64,000 bases of DNA, from contig JPHH03000048.1 in NCBI GenBank assembly GCA_000750105.3, positions 1-64,000 of the forward strand, written 5' to 3'. The translations under genes were made by a program, and so were the position numbers. This stretch comes from Tolypocladium sp. Sup5 PDA-1 (Eukaryota > Ascomycota > Sordariomycetes > Hypocreales > Ophiocordycipitaceae). Below the pieces are notes generated by a model. It was not told the DNA's origin. It searched no databases and saw only the letters and a program-made list of their open reading frames with translations. Position 1 is the stretch's first letter. The number at the start of each line of letters is the position of its first letter. This document shows positions 22,443 through 34,150 of this stretch, piece after piece.

Positions 22443-23017
22443 GGTGTGTTCCTGAGGAATCGCAATGGAGGTGAACAAAGCCTTGGGATGTTACAGCAGC
22501 TGGTTTTTTGATGATGGTCAGGTGTACGCCGGTATGTTAGACCCAGCTGCCAGCGGCTCCCCTTACAGTCTTATGACGCTTGTCCAGACAAGGCGTCGAG
22601 GAGTTACAGACATTGACAACCTCCATCGGCATCTCACGGCTTTCGGGCCCCGTTTGACAATTGGAGAGGCTGAGGAACCGGCCTTTCGGTATCTAAACTG
22701 CGAGATGCTGGAATTACCCCGCAGATTGGACTGTGAGTGGTATTCGGGGTCGCATGTGCGACGCTTCGGGGTTCGGACTCCGCTGGTGGAACCCTGAACT
22801 CCAAGCACTTAGAGGCACACCACGATCTAGCTTGACAGGTCAGTTGAATAGGCTATACCCGTGCTCAGCCCATGAGCTTAGAGAGTCTTCTTCCTGGGCT
22901 CCATAAACATCTTCGTGATATTTGTTACCATTTCCGACCTTTGCACAGCCTGAATCCTGTACATCCTTTGCCTTTTGTCTTTCGTGTTAGTTCCAAAAAG
23001 CTACCAAATCATTCATC
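22443..23017. promoter_or_regulatory. shared divergent promoter of aminotransferase and ICL-like genes
   Basis: Separates two start codons pointing apart. It contains GTTCGGACTCCGC at 22771-22783, in which CGGACTCCG is a 9-base palindrome of the CGG-N3-CCG type often bound by Zn2Cys6 regulators. The same block read on the minus strand gives GAGTCCGAA, seen upstream of neighbouring genes. An open frame at 22465-22797 overlaps this region and has no recognisable features. Confidence 0.5.
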
Positions 23018-24647
23018 ATGCCGAAGCTCAACATCTCGACCGAGGACGAACAGAAGCAGTTTGAAGCCGACGTCGCTGCCATTGAGAAACAATGGAGCTC
23101 CCCGCGTCAAGCACATATTAAGAGGTAAATTGTGATTCGAAATAGCATGGCAGTTGTAGCGCTAATGCCGAGGTTCTAACAGGCCGTATGATTCTCGTAC
23201 CATCGCGGCACTGCGTAACTCTATCGATGCAACATCACCTGCTTCGTCTGCGCAGGCCATCAAGCTCTGGAACCAGCTCCGTGAACATGACAAGAATGGC
23301 ACCCTCGAGCTCACGTTCGGGACGACAGACCCGACAGTCGTGTCCCAAATGGCCAGACACTCACAGACGGTCTACGTCTCCGGTGCTCTCTGTGGCTTCT
23401 CTGAGGTGGCTATTCCCGGAATGGATCACGCCGACTACCCTTGGGACACTGTCCCGAAGGTCGTACAGAAGATCTTCAAATCACAGCTTTGGCATGATCA
23501 AAGACAGCGTCAATTCCGCCTCCAGCATTCGCCTGAGGAACGCGCCAAGCTTGAGAATTGGGATTACCTGGCGCCAATCGTTGCCGATGGCGACATGGGA
23601 TTTGGCAGCTTGACCAGTACCATGAAAATGGCCAAGGAGTTTGTCGACGCCGGAGTGGCCATGATTCATGTCGATGACTTAGCCATCGGCATAAAGAAGT
23701 TCACAGTTGGTCAGGGACGCACAGTCGTTCCAACCAGCGAGTACCTAGATCGTCTCAAGGCTGTCCGAATGCAGTTTGATATCATGGGCGCCGAGACGTT
23801 GCTGTTGTGCCGGTGTGATACTGACCACTCCGAGTTCATCACCAGTGTTGTCGACGAGAGAGACCATGAATACGTCCTTGGTGCGACTTCAAAAGCCGAA
23901 CCTCTTCAGGACTGCCTCAAAAAGGCTGTGTCCGAAGGCAAAGACCTCACGGCGGCAAGGAACGAGTGGAAGGAGAGGGCTAACTTGAAGACCTTTGACG
24001 AGGCCGTCAGGGCTATGGCCTCGGAGAGTGAATACTCGGCATATACTACCGAACTATCAAAGGAGACGTCCCGTTCGCTAATCTCAAGACGCAAGGTTGC
24101 TTCAAAGACTGTGAAGGAGGAAGTCTTGTTCGACTGGGAGCTCCCGAGGTCGGCAATGGGTCAGTACATGTTCAAGCCTTGTGTCAGAGCTATTATTGGG
24201 AGAGCGATTGCCGCTGCTCCACTGGGCGATGTTACCTGGGCACGTATGGATGCTCCTGTTTGGAAGGACCTTGTTGAGTTTCACACCGAGGTGCGCAAGG
24301 TGCATCCCGATCGCCTCTTCGCGTTTGGCTACACTGGCAGCTATGACTTTGCAGAAGCTGGCTTTACTCCAGACCAAGTTAAGACATTTCACCTAGACTT
24401 GGCCAAGATGGGCGTCGTCTGGCAAGTCCAGCCCATATGGTCTTTGCAGGGACTCAACCAGGCAGTTGAGAAGTTTTCCAAGATGTGGACTGAGGAGGCC
24501 ATCGCGGGTTACATACGTGACGTCCAGGAACCAGCGCTGGCTGCAAACCCGATGGTTGATGGCTTCGAAAAGCTCTCATGGTGCGGTGGATATCTTGCTG
24601 ATGCCTTCTTCTCGGTTGTCGCTGGTGAGCCAATTACGCCTAAATGA
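23018..24647 (+). CDS. isocitrate lyase-fold protein with altered active site
   Basis: Member of the isocitrate lyase/PEP mutase superfamily by overall sequence and length (523 residues; exons 23018-23124 and 23183-24647 with a 58-bp GT-AG intron). The start MPKLNISTEDEQKQFEADVA and the frames VYVSGALCGFSEVAIPG and YLAPIVADGDMGFGSLTSTM follow eukaryotic isocitrate lyase. However, the catalytic KKCGH block is KKFTVGQGR (residues 207-215), the DTGHG loop is DGDMGFG (about 171-177), and the SPSFNW substrate loop is TGSYDF (420-425). The catalytic cysteine and histidine are therefore gone. The frame is intact and the fold-spacing conserved, so it is more likely an enzyme with a new activity than a dead gene. 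It is divergent from an aminotransferase. Substrate unknown; classical isocitrate or methylisocitrate cleavage is unlikely. Confidence 0.88.
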
Positions 24648-24719
24648 GGGAAGGATGGTCCGCGTCGTATCAGAAGCTCGAGTACACTTGCAACCGCTTG
24701 GTCAAGACAGGCAAAGAAA

Positions 24720-24830
24720 GACAGACTCTATTGATACGCACCCAACTCTCAATTCGTACGCACCCCCGCACATTCAGCCACAACGCCTCCGACATCGCCC
24801 ACCTGTGCAATTCACTGCGAATAGTGTCTC
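24720..24830 (+). repeat. left copy of an inverted duplication flanking the transposon island
   Basis: The stretch starting GACAGACTCTATTGATACGC, in the 3' flank of the ICL-like gene, matches the reverse complement of 35938-36052. The first 63 bases differ at about four positions; homology continues more weakly, with one indel, to about 24830. It does not resemble the LTRs. Confidence 0.75.
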
Positions 24831-25180
24831 CAGCATTTTCAACCATAGCCATGGAAACAAAACAAACGTGAGAGTATTCCTAACGTAATCGCAGCTACCT
24901 TCGGTCCTAAGGCAGTGTTGAACGACCTGGTTAAATTCCTCTGCTGGTAGCTTCCTAATTCTTTTCCGGTTTCCATTGCTAGCAACGACTCGGTTATTTC
25001 CGGGTCTTCGTCCACTTCAAGAGCTATATTCTGTTTAATTGGCTCGTTTGTGCCTTTCTGTCTCTTTGCCTGTTAACTAGTAGCTCGATTTGCTACTGAA
25101 ACAGCGGCTTTACTCCGTTTTCGCCGAGGTTATTGTTAGTCTTGTATGTCGGCTGCATCTTCTTCGTTAAGACTTGGTCC
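24831..25180. other. intergenic, nothing recognised
   Basis: Host-like base composition up to the target site of the LTR at 25186. No protein-like frame was found. Confidence 0.4.
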
Positions 25181-25185
25181 TAAAG

Positions 25186-25607
25186 TGTTACGACCCAGGC
25201 TGACGGGCCACGGGATGGGCCGGCTGTGCAGGCGCTACTGCGGGCTACACGGAATAATAGTTAGAACGATAGGCTAATAGTAGCATAGCGATATTAGATT
25301 ATTAAGATCGGTAGGTAATCTAGGTAAGCTAGATTACTATAATCGATTAATAATCTAAGTGATCTAGGCAATAGATTATTAAGGGCTCTTAATAATCTAG
25401 AAATAATACCTAGTATATAGGACCCCCTAATTTCCTTACTATAGCATAGATACCTCGCTAGCTTTTAATAATACTCTTTAGTTACGATCTACTATCTAGG
25501 ATATTCGATCTATTACTATCGTGATAAGACTAGCCTAGTGCTATGCCCTAACCTCACCTGCTAATATAAACCTGCCGGTTTATCCCTTAGGAACCTAAAC
25601 TATTATA
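25186..25607 (+). repeat. solo LTR (copy B) with 5-bp target-site duplication
   Basis: Starts TGTTACGACCCAGGCTGACG and ends AACCTAAACTATTATA (mutated CCGTCACA end). The 5-base sequence TAAAG occurs immediately before (25181-25185) and immediately after (25608-25612), the direct repeat expected from gypsy integration. No internal region remains, so LTR-LTR recombination removed it. Confidence 0.88.
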
Positions 25608-25723
25608 TAAAGACTACCTCCTATAGCTAATTGTCCTAGTTATTAGAGTCATAGAAATTATTATAGTTATTGGAATCGCTAATATTATCTACTAATTTAA
25701 CTAGTAGCGCTTTACGGGGTTTA

Positions 25724-26156
25724 TGTGACGGTTTGGGTTCCTAAGGGATAAACCGGCAGGTTTATGTTAGTAGGTGAGGTCAGGGCGTAGCACTGGGCTG
25801 GTCTTGTTATGATAGTAATGGATCGAATGTCCCGGATAGTAGATCGTAACTAAAGAGTGTTATTGAAAGCTGGCGAGGTATCTATACTATAGTGAGGAAA
25901 TTGGGGGGTCCTATATACTAGTAATAGATCGCTGCCGCTCCTAGGGATCACCACGATCCCTTGGATTATTATAATCTATAGATTACTAATAATCTATAGA
26001 TCGTTAATAGTCTATCTAATAGATCGCATGATCTATCCCGTGGATTATACCGATCTACCGTTTATTAGTTAACCGTTCTAACTATTATTCTATATAGCCC
26101 GTATTAGCGCTTATATAGCTAGCCTATCCCGTGGCCCGTTAGCCTAGGTTATAATA
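25724..26156 (-). repeat. LTR copy C, minus orientation
   Basis: On the plus strand it begins TGTGACGGTTTGGGTTCCTA and ends TAGGTTATAATA, the reverse complement of the LTR. It is the 3' LTR of the minus-strand element fragment that follows. It faces solo LTR B across about 116 bp. Confidence 0.87.
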
Positions 26157-27375
26157 TAATATCCCCTCTCTTAATAGTCTTATCCCTAAGACCTATCCTT
26201 ATAATACCCGTGACTAATGTATAAATACCTTGCCTATGCCTGTATTTATAGGTATAGTAACCTATTCTTATAATTATTCTAAGATATTATGCTAATACTA
26301 TATTAGGTCGTGTTAAAAAACTAAAATCTCGTAAATCCTTCGAACGCGACCGTCTAGCTTCCCTTATCTTAGCTAAAGGCAGCGCTATAGATATGCCTTA
26401 TACTTTTTATTTTAAGCGGAAGTTAACTTATAATATAGTAAGGGGCTCTTCCCGCTACTATAAGTATATAAAACGGGGTTATTCGAACTATAATAGTATT
26501 TTAATAGCGTTATCTTATTTATCTTACTTCCCTACGCGTATCTTCCTTTTATTTACTAATTTTTCTTAATAATACGTTTAATAGATTAATAAAGAAAGTT
26601 AGATACCGAGGAGGAGGAGGCTAGGGAGCTACTAGAAAAGCTCTAATTATAATTATCCGAGGCGTTAAATTATCTTACTTATATTTACTATATTAAGAAG
26701 AAGGCGAAAGAGAAGAGTACTAAGTTATTTTAGCGGGGTATAGCTAAGCTAGATAAAGAGGATAAACTTATCCCGGCGCTAGAATCCTATAAGCGCTAGG
26801 TAGTAGATAACCTTTAGTCGCTAGGCGTTCCTAATAAGTTTAACTAGTTATCCCTTAGTCTAGGTAAGGACCTTATAGATATAGGTCCTCTAGTATCTAT
26901 TCGTAAGTCTAGCGGAACTACCTTAGTAATAGCTAGTAGTTCTTAAGATATTTAGCGGGTTCCTAGGTATTTTCTTTATATCTATATCCTTTTTACTTAA
27001 CTAGCTATTATTATTCTTTATTATACTTCCTAGTATCTAGTATTTATTTAACTTTATATTTATTATTATCTATAACTTTAATATAGTCCTATATTTCTAT
27101 ATCTTATAGTATTATCTTAAGTAATAAAATATAAAAGATAAGGTATATCTTTATTATCTTAGGTAATAAAAGTTTATAATTAATTATTAAAATAACTTTC
27201 TTAATTAAAAATAATCTAAGTTTTTTAAAATCTAATTTATTACTTAATTACTTTATTTTAATATTTTATTATAGTAAGTAAACTATATCTCCCTCTTAAA
27301 AGATTACTCCCTTTAATCTTTTTATATTAATATATATTAATATCCTTTATCTAATATATTCGAGTTCTTTCTTTA
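26157..27375 (-). mobile_element. gypsy element 3' fragment, minus strand, RIP-degraded
   Basis: Reverse complement of the sequence family at about 1205-2417: integrase tail, chromodomain-like part and 3' noncoding region, in the same order. It ends abruptly at 27375 after GAGTTCTTTCTTTA, where an 84-bp non-repeat segment with ordinary base use begins. Confidence 0.85.
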
Positions 27376-27459
27376 TGTGAGAAGCGTGGCTAGGAGGTAT
27401 AGGCTGGCAGGGGTTAAAGGTACCAGGTACTAGTGTGTTATTCGCGTTTCACCGACTAG

Positions 27460-27871
27460 TGTTACGACCCAGGCTAACGGGCCACGGGATGGGCCGGCTA
27501 TGCAGGCGCTAGTGCGGGCTACACGGAATAATAGTCGGAACGATTAACTAATAAACGGTAGATCGGTGCGATCTATGAGATAGATTATTAACGATCTATA
27601 GATTATTAGTGATCTATGGATTATAGCGATCTAAGGGATCGTAGTAATCCCTAGGAGCGGCAGCGATCTATCGCTAGTATATAGGACCCCCTAATTTCCT
27701 TACTATAGTATAGATACCTCGCTAGCTTTTAATAACACTCTTTAGTTATAATCTATTATCCGGGATATTCGATCTATTACTATCGTAATAAGACTAGCCT
27801 AGTACTATACCCTAACCTTACCTACTAATATAAACCTACTAGTTTATCCCTTAAGAACCCTAACTATTATA
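27460..27871 (+). repeat. LTR copy D, 5' LTR of a plus-strand element
   Basis: Begins TGTTACGACCCAGGCTAACG and ends TAACTATTATA. It is followed directly by gag-like sequence in the same direction, as expected for a 5' LTR. Confidence 0.86.
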
Positions 27872-28485
27872 TATTAAAAGCTCTTATTTAGAAGGTTATA
27901 GCGTTACCTTAAGTAATACTTAATACTATCGAAATAGCACTATTAACTAAACCTAGATCGAGCACTAACCCTTAGGGGAAGGCACTAGTACCCCCTATAA
28001 AACCTACCGATAAAATAGAAATCTTAGATAACGAGTTAGATAATAATACCCTAGATATAAATAAGGAACTCTAGGATAAAGTCTACTATCTTTAGCGATA
28101 AATTAATAACTTAGTCGCCCTCTAGGAGGAATAGACTAAGATATACTAAACCTAGGTTAACGAGCTCTATTCCCTCGCTAATACTGCTATTAAGGGAAAG
28201 GACCCCAGAGAGGTCCTTAAGCCTAAGATACCTTAACCCTTTAACGGTACTATAGGAATACTCTAGCTATTTATTACTTAAATACGAGCGTACTTTATAT
28301 ACTTCCTAACCTAGTTTCGCTATAAAATAGCGAAAGTATACTTTATAGCTAGAAACCTTTCTAGCTTAGTAGCTATATAGTTTAAACTAACCCTATATAA
28401 CTTCGTTACTAATATAGTAATAGGAATATATAAACTAGAAACTAATAAGGTCCTTAATAACTACTATAAGTTTAAGGAAGCCCTA
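27872..28485 (+). mobile_element. gag fragment of a gypsy element, RIP-degraded
   Basis: With stops ignored, the plus strand reads a gag-type protein (NELYSLANTAIKGKDPREVL, then ARNLSSLVAI and LETNKVLNNYYKFKEALY). The same protein is encoded at 32742-33801 and 34690-35118 on the other strand. It is cut within codons for EALY by LTR copy E. Confidence 0.8.
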
Positions 28486-28918
28486 TATTACGACCTAGGC
28501 TAACGGGCCACGGGATAGGCCGGCTATGCAGGCGCTAATGCGGGCTGCATGGAATAATAGTCGGAATGGTTAACTAATGAACGGAGGATCGGTGCGATCC
28601 ACGGGATAGATCGTGCGATCTAGCGGATAGATTATTAACGATCTATAGATTATTAATAATCTATAGATTATAACGATCTAAGGGATCGTGGTAATCCCTA
28701 GGAGCGGCAGCGATCTATTACTAGTATATAGGACCCCCTAATTTCCTTACTATAGTATAGATACCTCGCTAGCTTTTAATAATACTCTTTAGTTATAATC
28801 TATTATCTAGGATATTCGATCTATTACTATCGTAATAAGACTAGCCTAGTACTATGCCCTAACCTTACTTACTAATATAAACCTACTAGTTTATCCCTTA
28901 GGAACCTAAACTATTATA
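28486..28918 (+). repeat. LTR copy E at an element-element junction
   Basis: TATTACGACCTAGGC start and AACTATTATA end. The left flank is plus-strand gag, the right flank minus-strand pol, and the bordering bases (CCCTA versus TATAG) do not form a clean target duplication. It therefore marks a recombination or rearrangement point rather than a simple insertion. Confidence 0.83.
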
Positions 28919-31900
28919 TATAGTTTAACTAGAACTAGTAATAGTTTTAATTCTCTATAAGGTTTATATCGTAAGGCTTTGCTTTATACGTAAAGGGCGT
29001 ACTTATTAATTACCTCTTTAATAGTTTCCTTTATTCTAGAAAAATTAAATTTTCGTTATATTTACTCTATCGTTTTCCTAATTCCTTAATATCTATATAT
29101 TAGGTATTCGTAGAATTCCTTAATAGTTTCTTCCTATAATAGTAATAGTAGCTATATTTTATTATTATATATAAGTATATCGGAATATTCTATATTATAT
29201 CTATTAAGTACTTCTTAGATATATATAACGTATTCTCCTATTTATTCCTTAATTTTCTAGAATATTAAGTTATTATCTTATACCTTAAATATTATATTTA
29301 ATTATTTCTATTAGTAATTACTTATTTCCTTATTAAGCTCTAGGATTTATCCTATATTAGGAGCTTCTCCTAAGCTATAATTAGGTCTTTTATTAAGAGC
29401 GTCCGCTTATCTATTTTTAAATCCCTTACGATAGATAATCTTATAGTCGAATTCTAAGAAATATTTTACCTATCTAATCTATTATTTACTAAGTTATTAA
29501 GTTATAGTAAAATATATAATATTCTTATAGTTAGTATAAACCTTAACCTTATACTTACTTCCTAGGAGATAGTATCTCTATTCCTTAAAGGCATTAATAA
29601 TAGCGAGGAATTCTTTATTATAGATAAGGTAATTAAGTTTAGCGCTTAATAGTTTCTTAGAATAGAACGCTATTAGCCTTAGTTTCTTATTCTTATCTCG
29701 CTATCTAATTTATACTCCTAACCCTTAGTTAGAGGCGTCTATTTCGAGTTTAACTTATAATTCTAGGTTAAAGATAGTAAGGACTAGTTCTAAAGTAATT
29801 AGATCCTTAATCTTCTAAAATACTTATTTAGTTTCTAGTTTCTATATAAAGGTTATTTCTTTCTTCGTTAGGTCGTAAAGTAGTATTATATATATGCTTA
29901 TTCCCTTAATAAAGTATTAGTAGTAGTTAGCGAATCCGTTAAAACCCTAAACTTCCTTAACGTTAGTAAGCGTTAGCTACTCTTAGATTACCTTAATCTT
30001 ATCTTATTATATTTGTATTTCCCTTAAGATAATAGTATATCCGAGGAAGTCTACTTCTTATATATAGAACTTACTTTTTTCTAGTTTAACTAATAACTTC
30101 GTATTCTAGAGTACTTATAGTACCTTATAAATATATTCCTTATATTCCTTAAGATTCCTTAAGAAGACTAGGATATCGTCGAGGTATACTATTATAAATA
30201 TATTAAGATATTCGCGTAGGACGTTATTAATTATTCGCTAAAAGGTTACTAGCGTATTAGTAAGCCCGAAGGGCATTACTAAGTACTTAAATAGTCTAAA
30301 TTTCGTCTGGAAGGCTATTATTTATTCGTGTCCCTTTTTTATTCTAATAAGGTTATAGGCTCCTTTAAGGTTAAGCGCTATAAACTACTTTATCCCCGCT
30401 AACCTATCTTTTATCTCTAAGATAAGAGGTAGTAGTATACGGTCTTTAATAGTATTAGCGTTAATATATTAGTAGTCGATAATAAGCTAGAGTTTTCTAT
30501 TTTTCTTTAGGATAAATATAACCGGATATCCTACTTTAGATATTAATAGCTATATATATCCTTTCTTTAGATTTTTATCGATATAATCGTATAGTATTTC
30601 GAGTTGCTTTTTATTAAGGTTATATATTTTATAGAATAAGGGCGTCGTTCCTTCCTTAAGGTAGATCCCGTGATCCTATTAACTATATTCTAGTAATCCT
30701 ATTTCGAGTTCTTCCTCGAATAGTTATTTATACCTATAGTATTCTATTAGAATGTTCTTTATTCTATCTTCCGATAGGCTATTATTTATCGATTCGATAT
30801 TATTGTTAATTTATTCGAGGTCTCTCTTAAGAGCAGTAATAACTCTTTAGATTTTCTAGTTCTTTCCTTTATTTTATTTATATTATATACTAGGTTATAG
30901 AGCTATATTAGTTATTACTTAGGTCTTTATCGCCTATAATATCTTATTTAAGAGGGGTAATTTATATATCCTTGCTTTAGTAATTAAGTTATCGTGAAAT
31001 TTCACTTTTTTTCTAGTCTTCCGATCCTAGGGGGCTATATTCTCGTTCTAACGTAGTTAGCCTATCCTCTAGTTAATTATTAGGTTACTCCTCTATAGCT
31101 ATAGGTATCCTAGCACTAGGTTATGCCCTAATATATCTATAACGTCGAAGTTAGCTTATTCTTATCGTCCTTAAATTAAGATATCGAGGTAATTAATCTC
31201 TATATCGATAATTCCGTTATTATACTTAAAGGATTCTCCTTCGATATTTTAGAGTATATATAGCTCTTCCTTTTATATCTATAGGAGTTAGTAATAATTT
31301 ATAACTCTTAGTAAAATATAATTACTTATCGCGCTATTATTTAATAGTGCTTATATACGATATCCTATAATCTAGATATCTAATACTATTTTATTACTAT
31401 AACTTATCTCTATTATATATAAGGTCCTTAGATCTCTTTATTATATACTAGTCTATAGCCCTTTTATAAATAGTATACCTTATTTTTTAAATCCTAGTCT
31501 AATTTTTCTTTATTAATAAGCTTCTTTAATTTATTATACTAATACTTATATCCTAGCTTTCCTTTTATATTCTAGAAGTTAAAGTTATTTTAATATATTT
31601 CTTTAAGTATATACTAGATCTCCTTAAAGTCCTCTTTATACTTCCTATAATTAGCGTTTTTATAATTAATTATATATTTCTAATAGTATTTAAGTTATAA
31701 TACCGATTTCTTATATTATATATTAAGAAGTCTCTTATTCTTCTAATATTTTAGCGCTATTTAAATAAGTCTAATATATCCTTCTTATTATTATTTATTA
31801 ATTATTTATTAATATATTTTATAGGGTTTTAGTATTCCCTATATATTAATATACTATTCTTATGCTTTTTCTCTTATATACTCTAGGTATCCTAGTAAGG

Positions 31901-31990
31901 GGTAGTCCTTATAGCTTTCTCTATCGTATATTAGTATATAGATAGGTTATTAAGTAATAGGATATCCTTACTATATATATCGATACTACT
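28919..31990 (-). mobile_element. gypsy pol region, minus strand, RIP-degraded
   Basis: Minus-strand translation gives reverse transcriptase with the catalytic VYLDDILVF at about 30163-30191, then RNase H (29440-29760, matching bases 1-190) and the start of integrase (to 28919, matching about 430-640). The right part (30800-31990) corresponds to the protease and linker region. Stops fall everywhere and CpA is depleted. It is the pol of the element whose gag and 5' LTR lie at 32742-34150. Confidence 0.88.
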
Positions 31991-32424
31991 TATTATAACC
32001 TAGGCTAATAGGCTATAGGATAGGCTAGCTATATAGGCGCTAAAGCAAGCTATATAAAATAATAATTAAAACGATTAACTAATAAATAATAGATTAGTGC
32101 GATCTATAGGATAGATCGTGCGATCTATAAGATAAATTATTAATAATTTATAGATTATTAATAATTTATAGATTATAATAATCTAAGGGATTATAGTAAT
32201 CCCTAAGAGCGGCAGCGATCTATCGCTAGTATATAGGACCCCCTAATTTCCTTACTATAGTATAGATACCTCGCTAGCTTTTAATAATACTCTTTAGTTA
32301 CGATCTACTATCTAGGATATTCGATCTATTACTATCGTAATAAGACTAGCCTAGTACTATGCCCTAACCTTACCTACTAATATAAACCTGCTAGTTTATC
32401 CCTTAGGAACCCTAAACCGTTATA
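31991..32424 (+). repeat. LTR copy F, inserted between gag and pol
   Basis: Starts TATTATAACCTAGGC and ends CCTAAACCGTTATA. It is plus-oriented within a minus-strand element, so it is a later insertion. Heavily RIP-mutated. Confidence 0.83.
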
Positions 32425-32741
32425 ATATAGTATTTACTAAGTAATTAATAAATACTAAGCGAATAATATATAGGAGTTTACTTAGTAATTAATAAACTAT
32501 AAGTAAATACTCTAGTATATAAGACCCCTTAATTTCCTTACTATAGTATAGATACCTCGCTAGCTTTTAATATATTATTCTAATATAGATATACTTATAT
32601 TACTTCAAACCCTTTAGTTACGATCTACTATCTAGGATATCCGATCTATCACTATCGTGACAAGACCATTCAACGGCTACGCCCTAACCTACCTACTAAC
32701 ATAAACCTCCGGTTTATCCCTTAGGAACCCAAACCGTCACA
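32425..32741 (+). repeat. LTR copy G, variant subfamily, partial
   Basis: Its 3' portion matches the LTR family and ends CCCAAACCGTCACA. The 5' portion instead has two copies of a TTACTAAGTAATTAATAAA-like unit (about 32433 and 32474), and it has an insert ATATAGATATACTTATATTA that is shared only with LTR copy H. The left end is not defined. Confidence 0.72.
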
Positions 32742-33801
32742 AGTTATAGCATTTCTTGCCTTCCTTTAGCTTAGTTTTCTATATTATATCTAAGTCTATT
32801 CGTCCTAGACTAGAGTCGTTATAGTATGCAATAGGTTCTTTATACTTTCGTCGAGAGTTACTAAAGTAGCGGGTAGGGTTTCTATTCTACCCTTTTCCTA
32901 CGTACCTCCTCTCTTCGCGTCTCTTATACTATCTATCGTCGATGCGTATGGCTATAGCGATATATTCGGCTAATATATCGGGTCGCTCTTCCTTATAGAG
33001 TTCGTCCTTAACGTCCTCCTTTAATCCCGAGTAGAAGGCTCTTATTAAGTAAGACTACTCCTACGGGATCTTTAAGATAATTTATTAGAAGGTTACCGCG
33101 TAGTCCGACGCGGATCCCTTCTATCGGAGGTTATCGAGTTTATTTTCGGCGTCCCTTTCTTCGTCTATATTCCTAAATGCTTATCGTAGGGCTTCCTCGA
33201 ACTCGTAGTAGTTATTAAGGACCTTATTAGTTTCTAGTTTATATATTCCTATTACTACGTTAGCGACGAAGTCGCGTAGGGTTAGTTTAAACTATATAGC
33301 TATTAAGCTAGAAAGGTTTCTAGCTATAAAGTATACTTTTGCTATTTTATAGCGAAACTAAGTTAGGAAGTATATAAAGTACGCTTATATTTAAGTAATA
33401 AATAGCTAGAGTATTCCTATAGTATTATTAAAGGGTTAGGGTATTTTTAGCTTAAGGACCTCTCTAGGGTCCTTTCCCTTAATAATAGTATTAGTAAGGG
33501 AATAAAGCTTATTAACCTAGGTCTAGTATATCTTAGTCTATTCCTCTTAAAGGGCGACTAAGTTATTAATTTATTACTAAAGGTAATAGACTTTATCCTA
33601 GAGTTCCTTATTTATATCTAGAGTATCGTTATCTAACTTATTATCTAAGATTTCTATTTTATTAATAGGTTTTATAAGGGGTAATAGTGCCTTCCCCTAG
33701 GGGTTAGTACTTAATCTAGGTTTAGTTAGTAGTATTATTTCGATAGCGTTAAGATATTACTTAAGGTAATATAATAACCTTCTAAATAAGAGCTTTTAAT
33801 A
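32742..33801 (-). mobile_element. gag region of a gypsy element, minus strand
   Basis: Minus-strand homologue of the gag sequence at 27872-28485, extended toward the nucleocapsid end (about 32750-33200). It is less mutated than the pol part: several GC-rich stretches survive near 32900-33200. It is followed on the minus-strand 5' side by LTR copy H. Confidence 0.8.
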
Positions 33802-34150
33802 TATAATAGTTTAGGTTCCTAAGGGATAAACTAGAGGTTTATATTAGTAAAAAGGTTAGGGTATAGTACTAGGCTAGTCTTATTATAATAGTAATAGATT
33901 AGATATCCTAGATAATAGATTATAACTAAGGGTATTAAAGTAATATAAGTATATCTATATTAGAATAATATAAAGTATTAAAAGCTAGCGAGGTATCTAT
34001 GCTATAGTAAGGAAATTAGGGGGTCCTATATACTAGCGATAGATCGCTGCCGCTCCTAGGGATCGCTATGATCCCTTAGATTGCTATAATCTATAGATTA
34101 TTAATAATCTATAGATCGTTAATAATCTATCTTATAGATCGCACGATCTA
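33802..34150 (-). repeat. LTR copy H, minus orientation, truncated
   Basis: Begins TATAATAGTTTAGGTTCC (RIP form of TGTGACGGTTTGGGTTCC). It carries the same extra segment as copy G, and stops near 34150 in the GATC-rich part. It is the 5' LTR of the minus-strand gag-pol element. Confidence 0.8.

Noticed and set aside
22465..22797. 110-codon plus-strand open frame before the ICL-like gene
   Set aside because: Overlaps the start of the aminotransferase gene and has no recognisable domain or conserved-looking start.
23018..24647. Calling this gene simply isocitrate lyase (acuD/icl1)
   Set aside because: The catalytic KKCGH, DTGHG and SPSFNW motifs are all absent, so the standard name would mislead.
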